44,836 nt of DNA, taken from assembly GCA_963768415.1 (NCBI GenBank), contig CAVYHX010000020.1, positions 1 to 44,836 of the forward strand. The letters run 5' to 3'. This DNA comes from CAVYHX01 sp963768415. GTDB lineage: Bacteria > Pseudomonadota > Gammaproteobacteria > UBA9214. Of this stretch, positions 16,890-27,193 are shown piece by piece; position 1 is the stretch's first letter, and every line of letters starts with the position of its first letter. The notes beneath the pieces are model-generated. The model was not told the origin of the DNA. It made no database searches and saw nothing but the letters and a program-made list of their open reading frames with translations. The position numbers and the translations under genes were made by a program.

Positions 16890-18679
16890 CAGCACAACTT
16901 GTCACGCACAGGCGCCGGTTGCTGGCAGCCGTCATCCTGCTGCTGGCAGGTTGTGAAGCCGATGAGGCGACGCTAGCGGTGCAGGCACCGCCGCCGGGCG
17001 CGCCGTTTGTCGAGGTGGCCACCGCCACCGGGCTGGTATTCCGGCACTTCAACGGGGCTACCGGCGCGTACTACCAGCCCGAGGTGTTCGGCCCGGGTGT
17101 GGCCTTGCTGGATTACGACAATGACGGCGATCTCGATATTTACCTGCCGCAGGCAAACCGGCTGGATCACGTCCAGTCGCCTGCGAAGGCGCTGTTTCCG
17201 CTGCCTGCCGATCAGCCGCCCGGCGACCGCCTGTTTCGCAACGAGCTGGCAGCGGATGGGACGCTGCGCTTTACCGATGTCACGGCGGCGGCCGGACTGG
17301 GTCACGCGGGCTATGCACAGGGCGTGGCGGCCGGGGACTATGACAACGACGGCTACACCGATCTCTATGTCACCGGCTTCGGCTCCAACGTGCTCTATCA
17401 CAACGAGGGTGACGGCCGGTTCAGCGACGTCACTGCTGCGGCCGGTGTCGATGACCCGCGCTGGAGCACCAGTGCCGCCTTCCTCGACTACGACCGCGAC
17501 GGCGACCTGGACCTGTTCGTCGCCAACTACGTGCACTTCACCGTCGCGGGCAACAAGCAGTGTGCCGGGGCGGATGGCAAGCTCGATTATTGCGGACCGC
17601 AGTCCTACGAGACGGTGCGCGACCGGCTGTTTCGCAACGACGGCGACGGTCGTTTCACCGATGTCAGCGACGCGGCCGGACTGGGTGTGGCGTTCGGCCC
17701 CGGGCTGGGCGTGACCTGCGCGGATTTCAACGGCGACGGCTGGCAGGATATCTATGTCGCCAACGACGGCGACGACAACCAGCTGTGGATCAATCAGCGT
17801 GACGGGCGCTTCGAGAACACCGCGCTGATGGCCGGCGTGGCCATCAACGCCTACGGCAAGGCGGAGGCCAGCATGGGCGTGACGGCCGGCGACTTCGACG
17901 GCGATGGCGACGAGGACCTGTTCATGACCCACCTCGACCGGGAGACCAATACGCTCTATGTCAATGACGGCAGCGGCAATTTCATCGATGCCACCGATGC
18001 GCGCAAGCTGGGGCGCATCAGCCTGGCATACACCGGTTTCGGCGCGGAGTGGTTCGACTACGACAACGACGGCGACCTCGACCTGTTCGTCGCCAACGGC
18101 GCGGTCAAGATAGAGGAGTCCTTGCGCGGCCAGCCGTTTCCCTACCAGGAACGCAACCAGCTCATCCGCAATGACGGTACCGAGGGTTTCACCGACATTA
18201 CTGAACAGGCGGGACCGGCACTGGCGCTGGTCGAGGTCAGTCGCGGCGCCGCCTTCGGCGATCTCGACAACGACGGTGATATCGACATCGTGGTGGCCAA
18301 CAACAACGGCCCGACCCGGCTGCTGCGCAATACGACGGGCGCGGGCAATCACTGGCTGACGGTGCAGCTGCAGGGCACGCGTTCCAACCGTGCCGGCCTG
18401 GGCGCACGCGTGGCCGTGCTGCGCGCGGGCAAACCGCCGCTGTGGCGCCGGGCCCATACCGACGGCAGCTACCTGAGTGCCAATGACCCGCGGGTGCATT
18501 TCGGCCTGGGTGCGGAAACCGGCGTGCAGGCGGTTGGCGTGGTCTGGCCGAATGGGCGCGCGAGACTCTGGCACGACATCGCGGTAGACGGCTTCATTAC
18601 GCTGCAAGGAAGGCAGCGGCACGGCGTGGGACGCAAAACCCTGACGCGCCTTGTTCATATTCACTGCCCTGCATGGTAA
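16886..18679 (+). CDS. CRTAC1-family FG-GAP/VCBS repeat protein with ASPIC/UnbV domain, lipoprotein
   Basis: Secreted beta-propeller-like protein of about 597 residues. The signal ends in a LLLAGC lipobox. Multiple calcium-binding FG-GAP blades follow, marked by DYDNDGDLDIYL, DYDNDGYTDLYV, DYDRDGDLDLFV, DFNGDGWQDIYV, DFDGDGDEDLFM, DYDNDGDLDLFV and DLDNDGDIDIVV. The C-terminal ASPIC/UnbV domain begins near GNHWLTVQLQGTRSNRAGLG. The start at 16886 overlaps the TPR gene by four bases. The last 12 or so residues (LTRLVHIHCPAW) are not family-like: they read across an antisense remnant of the neighbouring gene's 3' end, so the natural C-terminus has been altered. Function unknown; the pairing with a TPR lipoprotein is typical. 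Confidence 0.88.
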   Translation: MTAQLVTHRRRLLAAVILLLAGCEADEATLAVQAPPPGAPFVEVATATGLVFRHFNGATGAYYQPEVFGPGVALLDYDNDGDLDIYLPQANRLDHVQSPAKALFPLPADQPPGDRLFRNELAADGTLRFTDVTAAAGLGHAGYAQGVAAGDYDNDGYTDLYVTGFGSNVLYHNEGDGRFSDVTAAAGVDDPRWSTSAAFLDYDRDGDLDLFVANYVHFTVAGNKQCAGADGKLDYCGPQSYETVRDRLFRNDGDGRFTDVSDAAGLGVAFGPGLGVTCADFNGDGWQDIYVANDGDDNQLWINQRDGRFENTALMAGVAINAYGKAEASMGVTAGDFDGDGDEDLFMTHLDRETNTLYVNDGSGNFIDATDARKLGRISLAYTGFGAEWFDYDNDGDLDLFVANGAVKIEESLRGQPFPYQERNQLIRNDGTEGFTDITEQAGPALALVEVSRGAAFGDLDNDGDIDIVVANNNGPTRLLRNTTGAGNHWLTVQLQGTRSNRAGLGARVAVLRAGKPPLWRRAHTDGSYLSANDPRVHFGLGAETGVQAVGVVWPNGRARLWHDIAVDGFITLQGRQRHGVGRKTLTRLVHIHCPAW

Positions 18680-18691
18680 CGGGTGTTGTAG
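18648..18691 (-). pseudogene. remnant copy of the 3' end of the minus-strand TPR/FG-GAP gene
   Basis: Forty-four bases match 19365-19408 at about 39 positions, with a constant offset of 717. On the minus strand it encodes YNTRYHAGQ and a stop, against YNTRYRAGQ and a stop in the larger copy. It overlaps the 3' end of the plus-strand UnbV gene and abuts the first repeat element. Confidence 0.75.
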
Positions 18692-18694
18692 GAC

Positions 18695-18930
18695 CGTAGG
18701 GCGCAATAGCGCAGCGTATTGCGCCGAATGTCTGCAATGCGCGGATCCCTTCGAGTATCCGTGAATCTGATTATGCAACGCACATGGATTATGTGCATTG
18801 CAATTCAGTGAACCATGATTTGGTCAAGCGGTTTATCGACTGGTTGATGCAGGTATCTATAACGCGTCCGGGCTGGAAGTGATTCCGCGGATGACTCACG
18901 GCGCAATACGCTGCGCTATTGCGCCCTACG
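18695..18930. repeat. structured short element, copy A (236 bp)
   Basis: Perfect 31-bp terminal inverted repeats at 18695-18725 and 18900-18930. Each is itself a palindrome: GGCGCAATA and TATTGCGCC around GCGCAGCG, preceded outside by CGTAG. A central hairpin (18775-18785 with 18791-18801, loop GGATT) has one mismatch. It resembles a REP doublet or MITE and encodes no protein. The interior matches copy B and not copy C. Confidence 0.85.
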
Positions 18931-19045
18931 CGCTCTCCCCGGCATTCCGGGTGGTGATTATGTTTTATATATAACGCACCTGATATCACCTATGCCTTTT
19001 CAAACGCGGCGATGAAAACAAACTATTAAACCTGATTAACAGGAT

Positions 19046-19282
19046 CGTAGGGCGCAATAGCGCAGCGTATTGCGCCGAATGTCTGCAATGCGCGGATCCC
19101 TTCGAGTATCCGTGAACCTGATTATGCAATGCACATGGATTATGTGCATTGCAATTCAATGAACAATAATTTGGTCAAGCGGTTTATCGACTGGTTGATG
19201 CAGGTATCTATACACGCGTCCGGGCTGGAAGTGATTCCGCGGATGACTCACGGCGCAATACGCTGCGCTATTGCGCCCTACG
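19046..19282. repeat. structured short element, copy B (237 bp)
   Basis: Direct-repeat copy of element A, 351 bases downstream, about 95% identical by eye. The terminal inverted repeats are at 19046-19076 and 19252-19282. Its central hairpin is perfect: GCAATGCACAT (19126-19136) and ATGTGCATTGC (19142-19152) around GGATT. The spacer between A and B (18931-19045) is AT-richer and has no gene. Confidence 0.85.
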
Positions 19283-19322
19283 TGGATTTGATGAGTCTGG
19301 TTATGACGAGTGATGGCTCCAC

Positions 19323-19353
19323 GGCGCAATACGCTGCGCTATTGCGCCCTACG
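19323..19353. repeat. solo terminal repeat of the same element family
   Basis: A single 31-base right-end palindrome identical to 19252-19282, without a left partner. It lies 25 bases from the stop codon of the minus-strand TPR/FG-GAP gene and may be part of a deleted third element. Confidence 0.85.
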
Positions 19354-19377
19354 TAGACTAGCATGCCTTGTTCATTT

Positions 19378-22300
19378 TCACTGGCCGGCGCGGTAACGGG
19401 TGTTGTAGCGGGCGTGCAGCGCATCACGCGGTCCGCTTGCCAGTCCGGACGAGGGTAACGGTTCCAGCGTTGTGCCCTGCGCTGTGTAGAGGTCCATGTC
19501 CTTGGCCCAGCCGTTGGCCTCGACCACGAAACGGCGGCTCCAGCCGGCCGGCAGCGCACGGTAGCTCGGCGGCGAATTCCAGGTGCACTTCCTCGCCCGG
19601 GCCCGATGATGGCCGTGGCGTCGTCCACCGCGGCGACCAGTTCCGTCGCCGGACCGAATGCGGTGTAGTGACCGGCCATATGGCGCGTATCCCACAACGG
19701 GCTGCGCTGTGCATAGTCGTAGTGCGGCTGGCGCTGCGGTCCGGTACTGCGCCGCGCAAAGCCGGTTTCCGCAACGCGTGCCTCCGCCAGCGGCAATGCT
19801 GTGCGCCGCGCCTGCGGCAGGGGTTCGGCCTGCACGACGGCCACCCGGTCCCAGTAGATCTCCTGGTTGGTGCGCAGGCGCAGCGCGGTGGTACCGGGCG
19901 GCAGTCCGGACAGCGGCACGCGACATGCGGCGCGGCATGCCGGCCGGATAACCGAACTGTTCCAGCACGGTGTGCCAGTGACCGTCACCGGCGCGCGCCT
20001 CCAGGGTCGGGGCGCGGTAGTCGGCCCGCGCCTGCCAGGCGGCGAACATGGTCTGGGAATAGGGATACTCGACCCAGCCGTCGATCACCAGCACCGGCTG
20101 CGCAGCCGTCGAGCGCCTGCGCGAACTCCAGGGTCAGGACCTGCTCCGTTCGCCAGCCGGCCGATAAAGCGCCGGTCCAGTTCGCCCACCGGGGCGGCCT
20201 CCAGATCGGCGGCCGTGATCGCGTGCGGTGACATCCGCCCATCGGCGGTTAGTGGCACGCACCGGCAGCTGTTCCGCCTGGAAGAAGCAGCGCTCGCCCG
20301 TCGCGCTCCGGCCCGGTGATGGCCATGCGTTCGTCCAGCACCAGGTCCCAGCCCGGCGGCAGGTCGTAGGCCACCAGGCGCACGGCATCGAGGTAGGCGG
20401 CTTCCTCCATGGGTTCGCCGATCTTGAGCACATAGCGGCCGTCGCGCGGCTCCAGCAGGCCGGCAGGCAGCAGCAGGTTCTCCCACGGACGCGGCGGCGC
20501 ATACACGCCGGGCTCGATGAAGTAACCCAGTCCGCCCACACCCAGCAGGTCACTGACGAAGGCGTAGCGTTCACCGTCCCAGGCAAACAGTACCGGGCAG
20601 CTGGACAGCTGCCGCTCGGTCTCGATTGATGCGGTGCAGTCTGGCCGGCCGCCAGGTCCAGCTCGGTCTGGAACACACCGTCCGACCAGGTCAGCGCCAC
20701 GAAATCGAGCCGCTCTGCACCGCCCAGTCCGGTCACCACCGGCTGCAGGCCCTGGCCGGGCGCGGAATGACGCCGCCAGCTGTCGGTCAGGATCCAGCGG
20801 CTGCCGCTGCGCAGGGCCAGCCGGGTGCCGATGCCCGAGGCATTGGAGCGCATGGTGGCGGCACCGTCATCGCGGCCCGTGGTGGCGAGGCCGATGAATG
20901 CATGCCGACCCTCCCCCGCTGGCCACAGGCGCACGGCATTGTCAGCATCCAGTATGGCGACGGCAGGTCCGCGCGCCGACGTCGATGACCACGGCGGCCC
21001 AGGCCTGCAGGGTCTGTTCAGCGGGGAACTGGAACAGCGGCGCCAGGGTATCACCCGCCAGTGCGTACACGCCCAGGCCCTTACCGGTCGCCAGCAGCAG
21101 TTCGCCGTGCCCGTCACCGTGAAATCACGCAGTTCGAGCTGCGGATGTTCGGCAGGCGGCAGGTTACCGATGACGGTCATCTGCCAGGCGATCGCCGCGG
21201 CTGACCTGCCAGCGCATGACACTGCCGTCCGCGACCCAGGGCATACAGCTCCGGGCGACCGTCGGCATCATTGTCAGCCGCTGACCACCGCAGCCATGGG
21301 TGTGTTGACGAACGCCTCCTGCTCGGTGGCGGGGTGGTAATTCCAGGCCAGGTCGTTGATGTACACCGCGTGCGGGGGCGTCGGCGTGCAGCGTGATGAT
21401 GTCGGTGTCGCGGTCAGTGTCGACATCCAGCAGCAGCACCTGGCGGGTGGCGGACCGCCGCCGCTCGAGGCCACGCTCGGCGGCAAGCGGCCGGAAAGCT
21501 GCCGTCGAGGTTGTTGTTGAGCAGTTCGTCGGGGCCGTCGCTGTTCACCAGGAACAGGTCCAGGTCGCCATCGTGGTCGGCATCGAAAAAGGCCCCGTCG
21601 ACGGTATTGAACGTTCCGTTAGCGGTCTGCGTCGCGCCGGTAATGTCTTCCCAGCTGCCCGTGGCCGTGTGCCGCCACAACTGGTTACGGCCCCGGCGGC
21701 AGAAATAGACATCGGTGTGGCCGTCGTTGTCGAAATCGCCCCACAGCGCCGTGTTCACGGCAGGCACGGCGGCCAGCGGATGGTCGGCTGCCGCTGCAAA
21801 CGTCCCGTCATCCCGGCCCAGCAGTACCGTATTGTGTGCACCGGCCTGGCCGGCGCGCCCGGCGAGAAACAGGTCGGGCCGACCGTCGGCATCGATATCG
21901 GCGACGGTCAGGTTCGGCACACCGGCATCCGCCGGATCGTCCGCAGCATGCAACACCGATAAGGGCGCGGTCGGGCCGGCAAACAGCGGCCTGTCGGGGC
22001 GCTGCGCAACCGGCGCTGCGGCACTGCCCACCGGGGTGGCCTCGCACTTCGGTCCCATGCGCGTGTACTTGAATTCGACCAGCTGCGCACGCGGGTTGTT
22101 GGCCAGTTGCTGGTAAAGGGTCAGGTAGCGGCCGGCCGTGTCGGACTCTCCTTGTTGGCGATAGAGTTGGGACAGGGCGTAGTAGGCGCTGCGCAAGTAG
22201 GGGTCGGTGGACAGGGCGCGCTGGTACCAGCCCAGCGCGGCGGTGTTGTCGCCGCGCTGCTGCAACGACTGTGCCAGGAAGTAGGCCGCGTAGGGATCGT

Positions 22301-22760
22301 GCGGGTCGGCCGCCAGCACCGCGTTCAGGTGTTGTGCAGCGCGCTCCAGTTCACCGCGGCGGAATTCCAGCAGCCCGGCGCAATAACGGACACGCGGCTC
22401 TTCGGGGTGTTCGTCCGCCAGGGCGTCGAAGTGCACCAGGGCAGCCGCCTCATCGCCGTCCAGCTGGCGGTTCATCTGTGCAATGGCGAGATTCAAACGG
22501 AACGCGGTCTGCTGCGGGTACTGCCTGGCAAGTTGCTGGAAGATTCGCAGGGCAGCTGCGTAATCATAGCGCCCCATCAGGCCCACGCCGCGATTGTTGA
22601 GCGCGATGGCCGGTGCATCCGGGAGTGCCTGCTCCACCTGCTGTGCAGGCCGGTCACAACCGCCCAGCGCAAGCAGTAAGCAGCAAGGCAGCAACCAGCG
22701 CCGGAAACCGTGACGCTGTAGCACACGGCCGTGGCGGTGTGGATAACTTGCGCGTTCCAT
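19378..22760 (-). pseudogene. large TPR plus FG-GAP repeat lipoprotein, about fourteen frame breaks in its second half
   Basis: Restored, this would be a lipoprotein of roughly 1,120 residues. The N-terminal half (22760 to about 21495) is open: a lipobox LLLALGGC, TPR units (for example YDYAAALRIFQQLARQYPQQ and DPYAAYFLAQSLQQRGDNTA) and FG-GAP blades (DIDADGRPDLFL, DFDNDGHTDVYF, DADHDGDLDLFL). From about 21495 to 19550 the sense continues but hops between frames about fourteen times, nearly always needing one base removed. Several breaks resolve to homopolymers, for example TTT at the end of DGSF and a C5 run before HAVYINDLAWN. Late landmarks are GGLGYFIEPGVYAPPRPWEN, LRTNQEIYWDRVAV and FVVEANGWAKDMDLYTAQG, the last of which I recall from C-termini of TPR/ASPIC-type proteins. 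Errors are likelier than decay, but a real pseudogene is not excluded. Confidence 0.75.
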
Positions 22761-22856
22761 ATCGGGAAGGCCCCTAGTGTCGCAATGACGAGTCAGTTGA
22801 ATCAATCAAACCTCCACCACAGGACTTTACAAAACAATATCCACCTTGTCCCGAAA

Positions 22857-24167
22857 TCAGTCCGGAACAGCAGCAGTGGCATCGACATGCCGCAAATGCA
22901 CATCCCGCTGCGGGAAGGGGATGGTAATACCGGCCGCCTTGAAGCCTTGCCAGATACCCAGATTGATTTCCGAGCGGATATTCGCCACTCCCTCCTGGGG
23001 ATCAGTCAACCAGACACGCGCTTCCAGGGTGATGCCGCTGTCGGCGAATTCCATCAGGCGGCACACCGGTTCCGGTGAGCTCATTACACGCTGGCATTTG
23101 CCTGCGGCAGCCACGATGATCTCCATGGCCTTTTCCGGGTCATCGTGATAACTGATCTGCACCGGTATCCGCAGACGTACCAGGCGATCACTGTAACTCC
23201 AGTTGATAACATCGGTGGTCACCAGGTTCTCGTTCGGGATCAGGGTTTCGACGCCATCGCGGTTGGCCACCACGATATAACGCGCACGCAGCTCGCGCAC
23301 CCAGCCAAAAGTGTCACCGACAGTGATGACGTCACCCGGCCGAATGGAACGGTCTCCCAGCAGGATAAACCCGCTGATAAAGTTACTGACGATCTTCTGC
23401 AGGCCGAAGCCCAGGCCGACACCGAGCGCACCACCGAACACCGCAAAGGTCGTCAGATCCAGCCCGACCTCACTCAGCGCCAGCACCACGGCCACCGCCA
23501 GCAGGGCGAACTTGGCGAACTTGGACACACCGACCTGCAGACTGGCATTGACCAGCCGGGAATTCTTCAGGCGCTGCTCGATCACGCCGGCGAGCCACAG
23601 GGCCAGCAGGACATACAGGCTCGACAGCACCAGCAACTTGACGACCATCAGGAAAGAAATCCGGCTTTCGCCGAAGTTGATGGCCAGCGCATCCATGCTC
23701 GCAGTGACGGTTGGCAGCCACCCGACCAGGTGCAGTGCAACCACCATCCAGATACCGGTGCTGAGGATCTGCTCCCAGGCCTTCAGTGCCGGACCGGGTG
23801 CGATGCCGATGCGCAGCGCATAGACAATCATGCGGATCGCTGCCAGCGCCAGCATCAGCTGGATCAGGATCTCCAGCAGCGTGGTCTCGAATCCCAGCGG
23901 ATGCAATATCTGGCGCCCGATCACGGCAAACAGCGCCGTGCTCAACGGGAAGGAAAGGCGCAGGCCGATACGGATGCCGAGCTGGCGCATGCCCTTGTAG
24001 GCATCATCGCCAAAGTGGCTGCTGAATACACTGTAGTAATAGCGTTGCACAACCCACCCCCCGGCAACAGCCAGGCCGATCACCAGCAGGCGTATGCCCA
24101 TGACCCTGGGATCCAGGGTTAGAATCCAGCCATGTAAATCATTCAGTGTTGATGACAGTAGTTCCAT
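22857..24167 (-). CDS. MscS-family mechanosensitive channel
   Basis: Inner-membrane channel of the MscS superfamily, gating under membrane tension. Several hydrophobic segments cover residues about 15-230. The pore-lining TM3 and following loop read FAVFGGALGVGLGFGLQKIVSNFISGFILLGD, with the expected Gly/Ala pattern. The beta domain follows (RSIRPGDVITVGDTFGWV), then the C-terminal alpha/beta cage. I prefer the ATG at 24167, with AGGAG seven bases upstream, over one at 24203. About 436 residues, longer at the N-terminus than E. coli MscS. It is divergent from trmB and lies upstream of the TPR/FG-GAP gene on the same strand. Confidence 0.93.
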   Translation of the reverse strand: MELLSSTLNDLHGWILTLDPRVMGIRLLVIGLAVAGGWVVQRYYYSVFSSHFGDDAYKGMRQLGIRIGLRLSFPLSTALFAVIGRQILHPLGFETTLLEILIQLMLALAAIRMIVYALRIGIAPGPALKAWEQILSTGIWMVVALHLVGWLPTVTASMDALAINFGESRISFLMVVKLLVLSSLYVLLALWLAGVIEQRLKNSRLVNASLQVGVSKFAKFALLAVAVVLALSEVGLDLTTFAVFGGALGVGLGFGLQKIVSNFISGFILLGDRSIRPGDVITVGDTFGWVRELRARYIVVANRDGVETLIPNENLVTTDVINWSYSDRLVRLRIPVQISYHDDPEKAMEIIVAAAGKCQRVMSSPEPVCRLMEFADSGITLEARVWLTDPQEGVANIRSEINLGIWQGFKAAGITIPFPQRDVHLRHVDATAAVPD

Positions 24168-24277
24168 CACCTGCTCCTGTAATATGAACCCGGGTTGCCG
24201 CACCTGCGATAATACCGAAGAATAGCGGCACGGTGGTTATTCAGTCGCCCGGACACGCCGGCAGCTTATTAACATCC

Positions 24278-24964
24278 ATGAATACAGAAAATCCGCATAC
24301 CAGGCGAATTCGCTCCTTCGTACGGCGCGAAGGCCGTATCACACCGGCCCAGCAACGTGCCTTGCAACGATTGTGGCCGCGTTTCGGACTGGAGGCACAG
24401 GGGTTGCAGGACCTGGATGCCTGCTTCGGGCGCAGTGCACCACGCACACTGGAGATAGGCTTCGGCAATGGACAAGCGCTGGCCACCATGGCGGAACACG
24501 CCCCGGAACAGGATTTTATCGGTATTGAAGTCCATCGACCCGGGGTCGGACATTTGCTGCTCGAACTGGAATCCCGTGGACTGACTAACGTCAGGGTCTT
24601 CTGCGCGGATGCCCTGGATGTTTTACGTGTGTGCCTGCCCGATGCGAGCCTTGACCGGGTCCTGCTGTTCTTTCCGGACCCCTGGCCCAAGAAGCGTCAT
24701 CACAAGCGCCGCATCCTGCAGCCCGCGTTTATAGACCTGCTTGCGGGCAAGCTGAAACCCGGCGGCATATTCCACCTGGCCACTGACTGGGAAAATTATG
24801 CCGGGCAGATGCTGGAAACGATGACGCAATCCACCGCATTCACGAACTGCGCCGCCGGCGGCGGGTTCGCGCCCAAACCGGCCTACCGGCCTTTAACGAA
24901 ATTCGAACAGCGCGGCCTGCGCCTGGGACACGGGGTATGGGACCTCGTATTCAAGCGTGTTTGA
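24278..24964 (+). CDS. trmB: tRNA (guanine-N7)-methyltransferase
   Basis: Methylates G46 in the variable loop of tRNA with S-adenosylmethionine. The SAM motif is LEIGFGNGQALATMA, and the family signature is LLFFPDPWPKKRHHKRR, followed by FHLATDWENYAGQM and the C-terminal TKFEQRGLRLGHGVWDL. From the ATG at 24278 it is 228 residues, normal for the family; the longer open frame upstream starts in the MscS-trmB intergenic region. Cytoplasmic. Confidence 0.96.
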   Translation: MNTENPHTRRIRSFVRREGRITPAQQRALQRLWPRFGLEAQGLQDLDACFGRSAPRTLEIGFGNGQALATMAEHAPEQDFIGIEVHRPGVGHLLLELESRGLTNVRVFCADALDVLRVCLPDASLDRVLLFFPDPWPKKRHHKRRILQPAFIDLLAGKLKPGGIFHLATDWENYAGQMLETMTQSTAFTNCAAGGGFAPKPAYRPLTKFEQRGLRLGHGVWDLVFKRV

Positions 24965-25057
24965 TAGTTGTTAACGAGCGCGATATTACGATGTTAATCG
25001 CGGCCAGGCAGGCATCCCTGCAGGGTCATTGATACATGCGAGTTGCAGCAGACAGTA

Positions 25058-26823
25058 TCATGCAGTTGCCTCTACCGGCTGCGGCACCCGCAACGGACAG
25101 GTCTCGGCATGATTGTCACCGAGCTGTTTCCAGGCATAATTGAAGGCATGGGTGCGCAGCGGAAAGAAATGATCTTCACCCAGCTGCTCGATCAGGCCGG
25201 TGCGGCGGAATACATCCATCAGTTGTTTCTTCGCACGGGCAATCAGCAACTCCACACCGGTTTCCTGCAGGCGCTCGGCAAGGTGGTGCAGCATCTCCTC
25301 GCCGGTGGCGTCGATCGCGTTGATACTCTCTGCGTCGATGATGACGAACTTCAGATCCGGCTTTAAGGCCGCGCGCTCCAGCACCTTGTCCTCGAAATAG
25401 CCGGTATTGGCAAAATACAGGGTGCCGTCGAATCGAATCAGCGAGATGTTCCGGCAGGTTTCCAGCTTGCGCACCTCGGCGTCGCGCAGGGTGCCGTCCG
25501 GGTCACGTGACAGCACGGCAACCCGCGGCTCCATGGTGCGGTAGAGAAACAGGATCAGCGACAGGATGACGCCGACCATGATGCCCTTGTCGAGGTGCGG
25601 CGCCCACACCAGCGTCAGCACGAAGGTGGTCACGGCGACGGCGCCATCATGCCGCTGCACCTTCCAGGCATACTTGATGGGTTCGACCTTGATCAGGTTG
25701 ATCACCGCCATGATGATCACCGCGGCCAGGGTCGCCTGCGGCAGGTGATACAGCAACGGTGTCAGGAACAGCAGGGTGATGCCGACCACCACGCCGGTCA
25801 CGACGGCCGAAAACCCGGTGACCGCACCGGCTCCGATATTCACTGCCGAGCGTGAAAAGGAACCCGATACGGGATAGCCCTGCGCCAGGCTCGAGACGAT
25901 GTTGCCCAGGCCCTGCCCCACCAGCTCCTGGTTGGCATCGAGGCGCTGCCGGGTACGGGCAGCCATGGCCTTGGCAATCGAGATCGCCTCCATGAAGCCG
26001 ATAATGGCGATGGCGACGGTGACGCCGAGCAGATAGACCATGGTCTGCAGATCCATCGTCGGCAGTTCGCAGCGCCGGGAGTCCTTCCGGAATAGTCCCG
26101 ACGACTGCGCCACCCATTTCCTCGAAGCCGATCAGCCGGGAAATCACCGTCGTGATGGCCACGGCCACCAGCACGTTGGGAATCTTCTCCAGGTAGCGTT
26201 TCATGCCGATCATCAGGGCCAGCGCCAGGATGGCCATCAGCATGGTCTCCAGATGGGTTTCACTGGTCGCGGCGACCAGGGTATTGAAGACGGTCTCGTA
26301 GGTGTGGTCGGCCTTCTCTACGCTGACGCCGAATAATTTACCGAGCTGCGAGGTACCGATAATGATGGCTGCCGCATTGGTAAAGCCAATGACGACCGGG
26401 TGCGAAAGGAAGTTCACCAGCACGCCCAGGCGCAGCAGACCCAGGGCCATCTGAAAGATACCCACCATGAGCGCCAGCATAATAGCGTAAGCAGATATAA
26501 AGCTCCGGGTTGGCACCGGCGATCGGCTCCAGTGCGGATGCCGTCATCAACGAGACCACCGCAACCGGGCCGGTGGCCAGCTGGCGCGAGGAACCAAACA
26601 GCGCCGCGACGATGCCGGGCAGAAAAGAGGCGTACAAACCGTAGTAGGGCGGCAGGCCCGCCAGCTGCGCATAGGCCATGGACTGGGGGACCAGTACCAG
26701 CGCCACGGTAATACCGGCGATCAGGTCGGCACGCAAGACCTCCGGTTTCTTCAGTTCATTGATCCAGCACAAAAAGGGGAAAATCTTGCTCTTCAGGTCA
26801 TTACAGTTTTCTTTGCGTTTCAT
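25058..26823 (-). CDS. SulP-family anion (sulfate-type) transporter with STAS domain, two frameshifts
   Basis: Multi-pass membrane transporter. The N-terminal SulP signature is present (LVPQSMAYAQLAGLPPYYGL), followed by membrane helices with FSRSAVNIGAGA and a C-terminal cytoplasmic STAS domain (about the last 110 residues, with FVIIDAESINAIDATGEEML). Three frames cover it: 26823 to about 26495, about 26495 to 26080, and about 26080 to 25058. Each junction needs one base removed. Restored length is about 588 residues, usual for bacterial SulP proteins. The ion may be sulfate or bicarbonate; the divergent prkB gene makes bicarbonate worth considering, but that is inference. It converges on trmB. 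Confidence 0.88.
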
Positions 26824-27193
26824 TGCGTTACCCAGATATCAAGCGGATAAGAAGCGGACACAAGACGTGAACCGGCCGGGACCAAGCCGTTCATTCTATG
26901 CCAATTTCACACCCAACCGTAAATCTGCCCGGACAGGATGTTGCGTATCCACTCCCCTTCCGCGCGAAGATATATATTCAAGTTACTGTATTGACTGTTA
27001 AATATATTATAGTCAGCGGACGGTTCAAGTGGAACTTGAGCCCATCGCTAAAAAAGTGGTTCAATACGCGGCTTCGACCCGGTCACCAGCCGTGGTCAGT
27101 TGACGGTCGACACGGGTCCTTTGGCCCGGTCGCAATCCCGGCAGCTGAAGGTCACTACACGATTTCAACCCAAGGCAGGACGAGGAGTAGTAC
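26824..27193. other. divergent intergenic region between the SulP and prkB genes
   Basis: About 370 bases that must hold promoters for both genes. It contains an AT-rich core near 26970-27015 and a small inverted repeat TCAAG/CTTGA around TGGAA (27025-27039). A CbbR (LysR-type) site would be expected for prkB, but I cannot identify one with confidence. No gene seen. Confidence 0.45.

Noticed and set aside
16973..18778. A 601-codon open frame on the minus strand
   Set aside because: It is antisense to the CRTAC1/UnbV gene; repeated DNDGD codons on the plus strand leave the opposite frame open. Its translation is a low-complexity Val/Ala/Glu string with no family.
18695..19353. CRISPR array
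   Set aside because: There are repeated units, but they are 236-237 bp elements with inverted ends, not short direct repeats with unique spacers, and no cas genes are present.
23145..24122. A 325-codon open frame on the plus strand
   Set aside because: It is antisense to the MscS gene, very Gln/His/Asp-rich, and has no ribosome site or recognisable domain.
26970..27015. A sigma-70 promoter for prkB around TTGACT and TATAGT
   Set aside because: The two hexamers are only about 11 bases apart, too close for a normal promoter, so no call was made.
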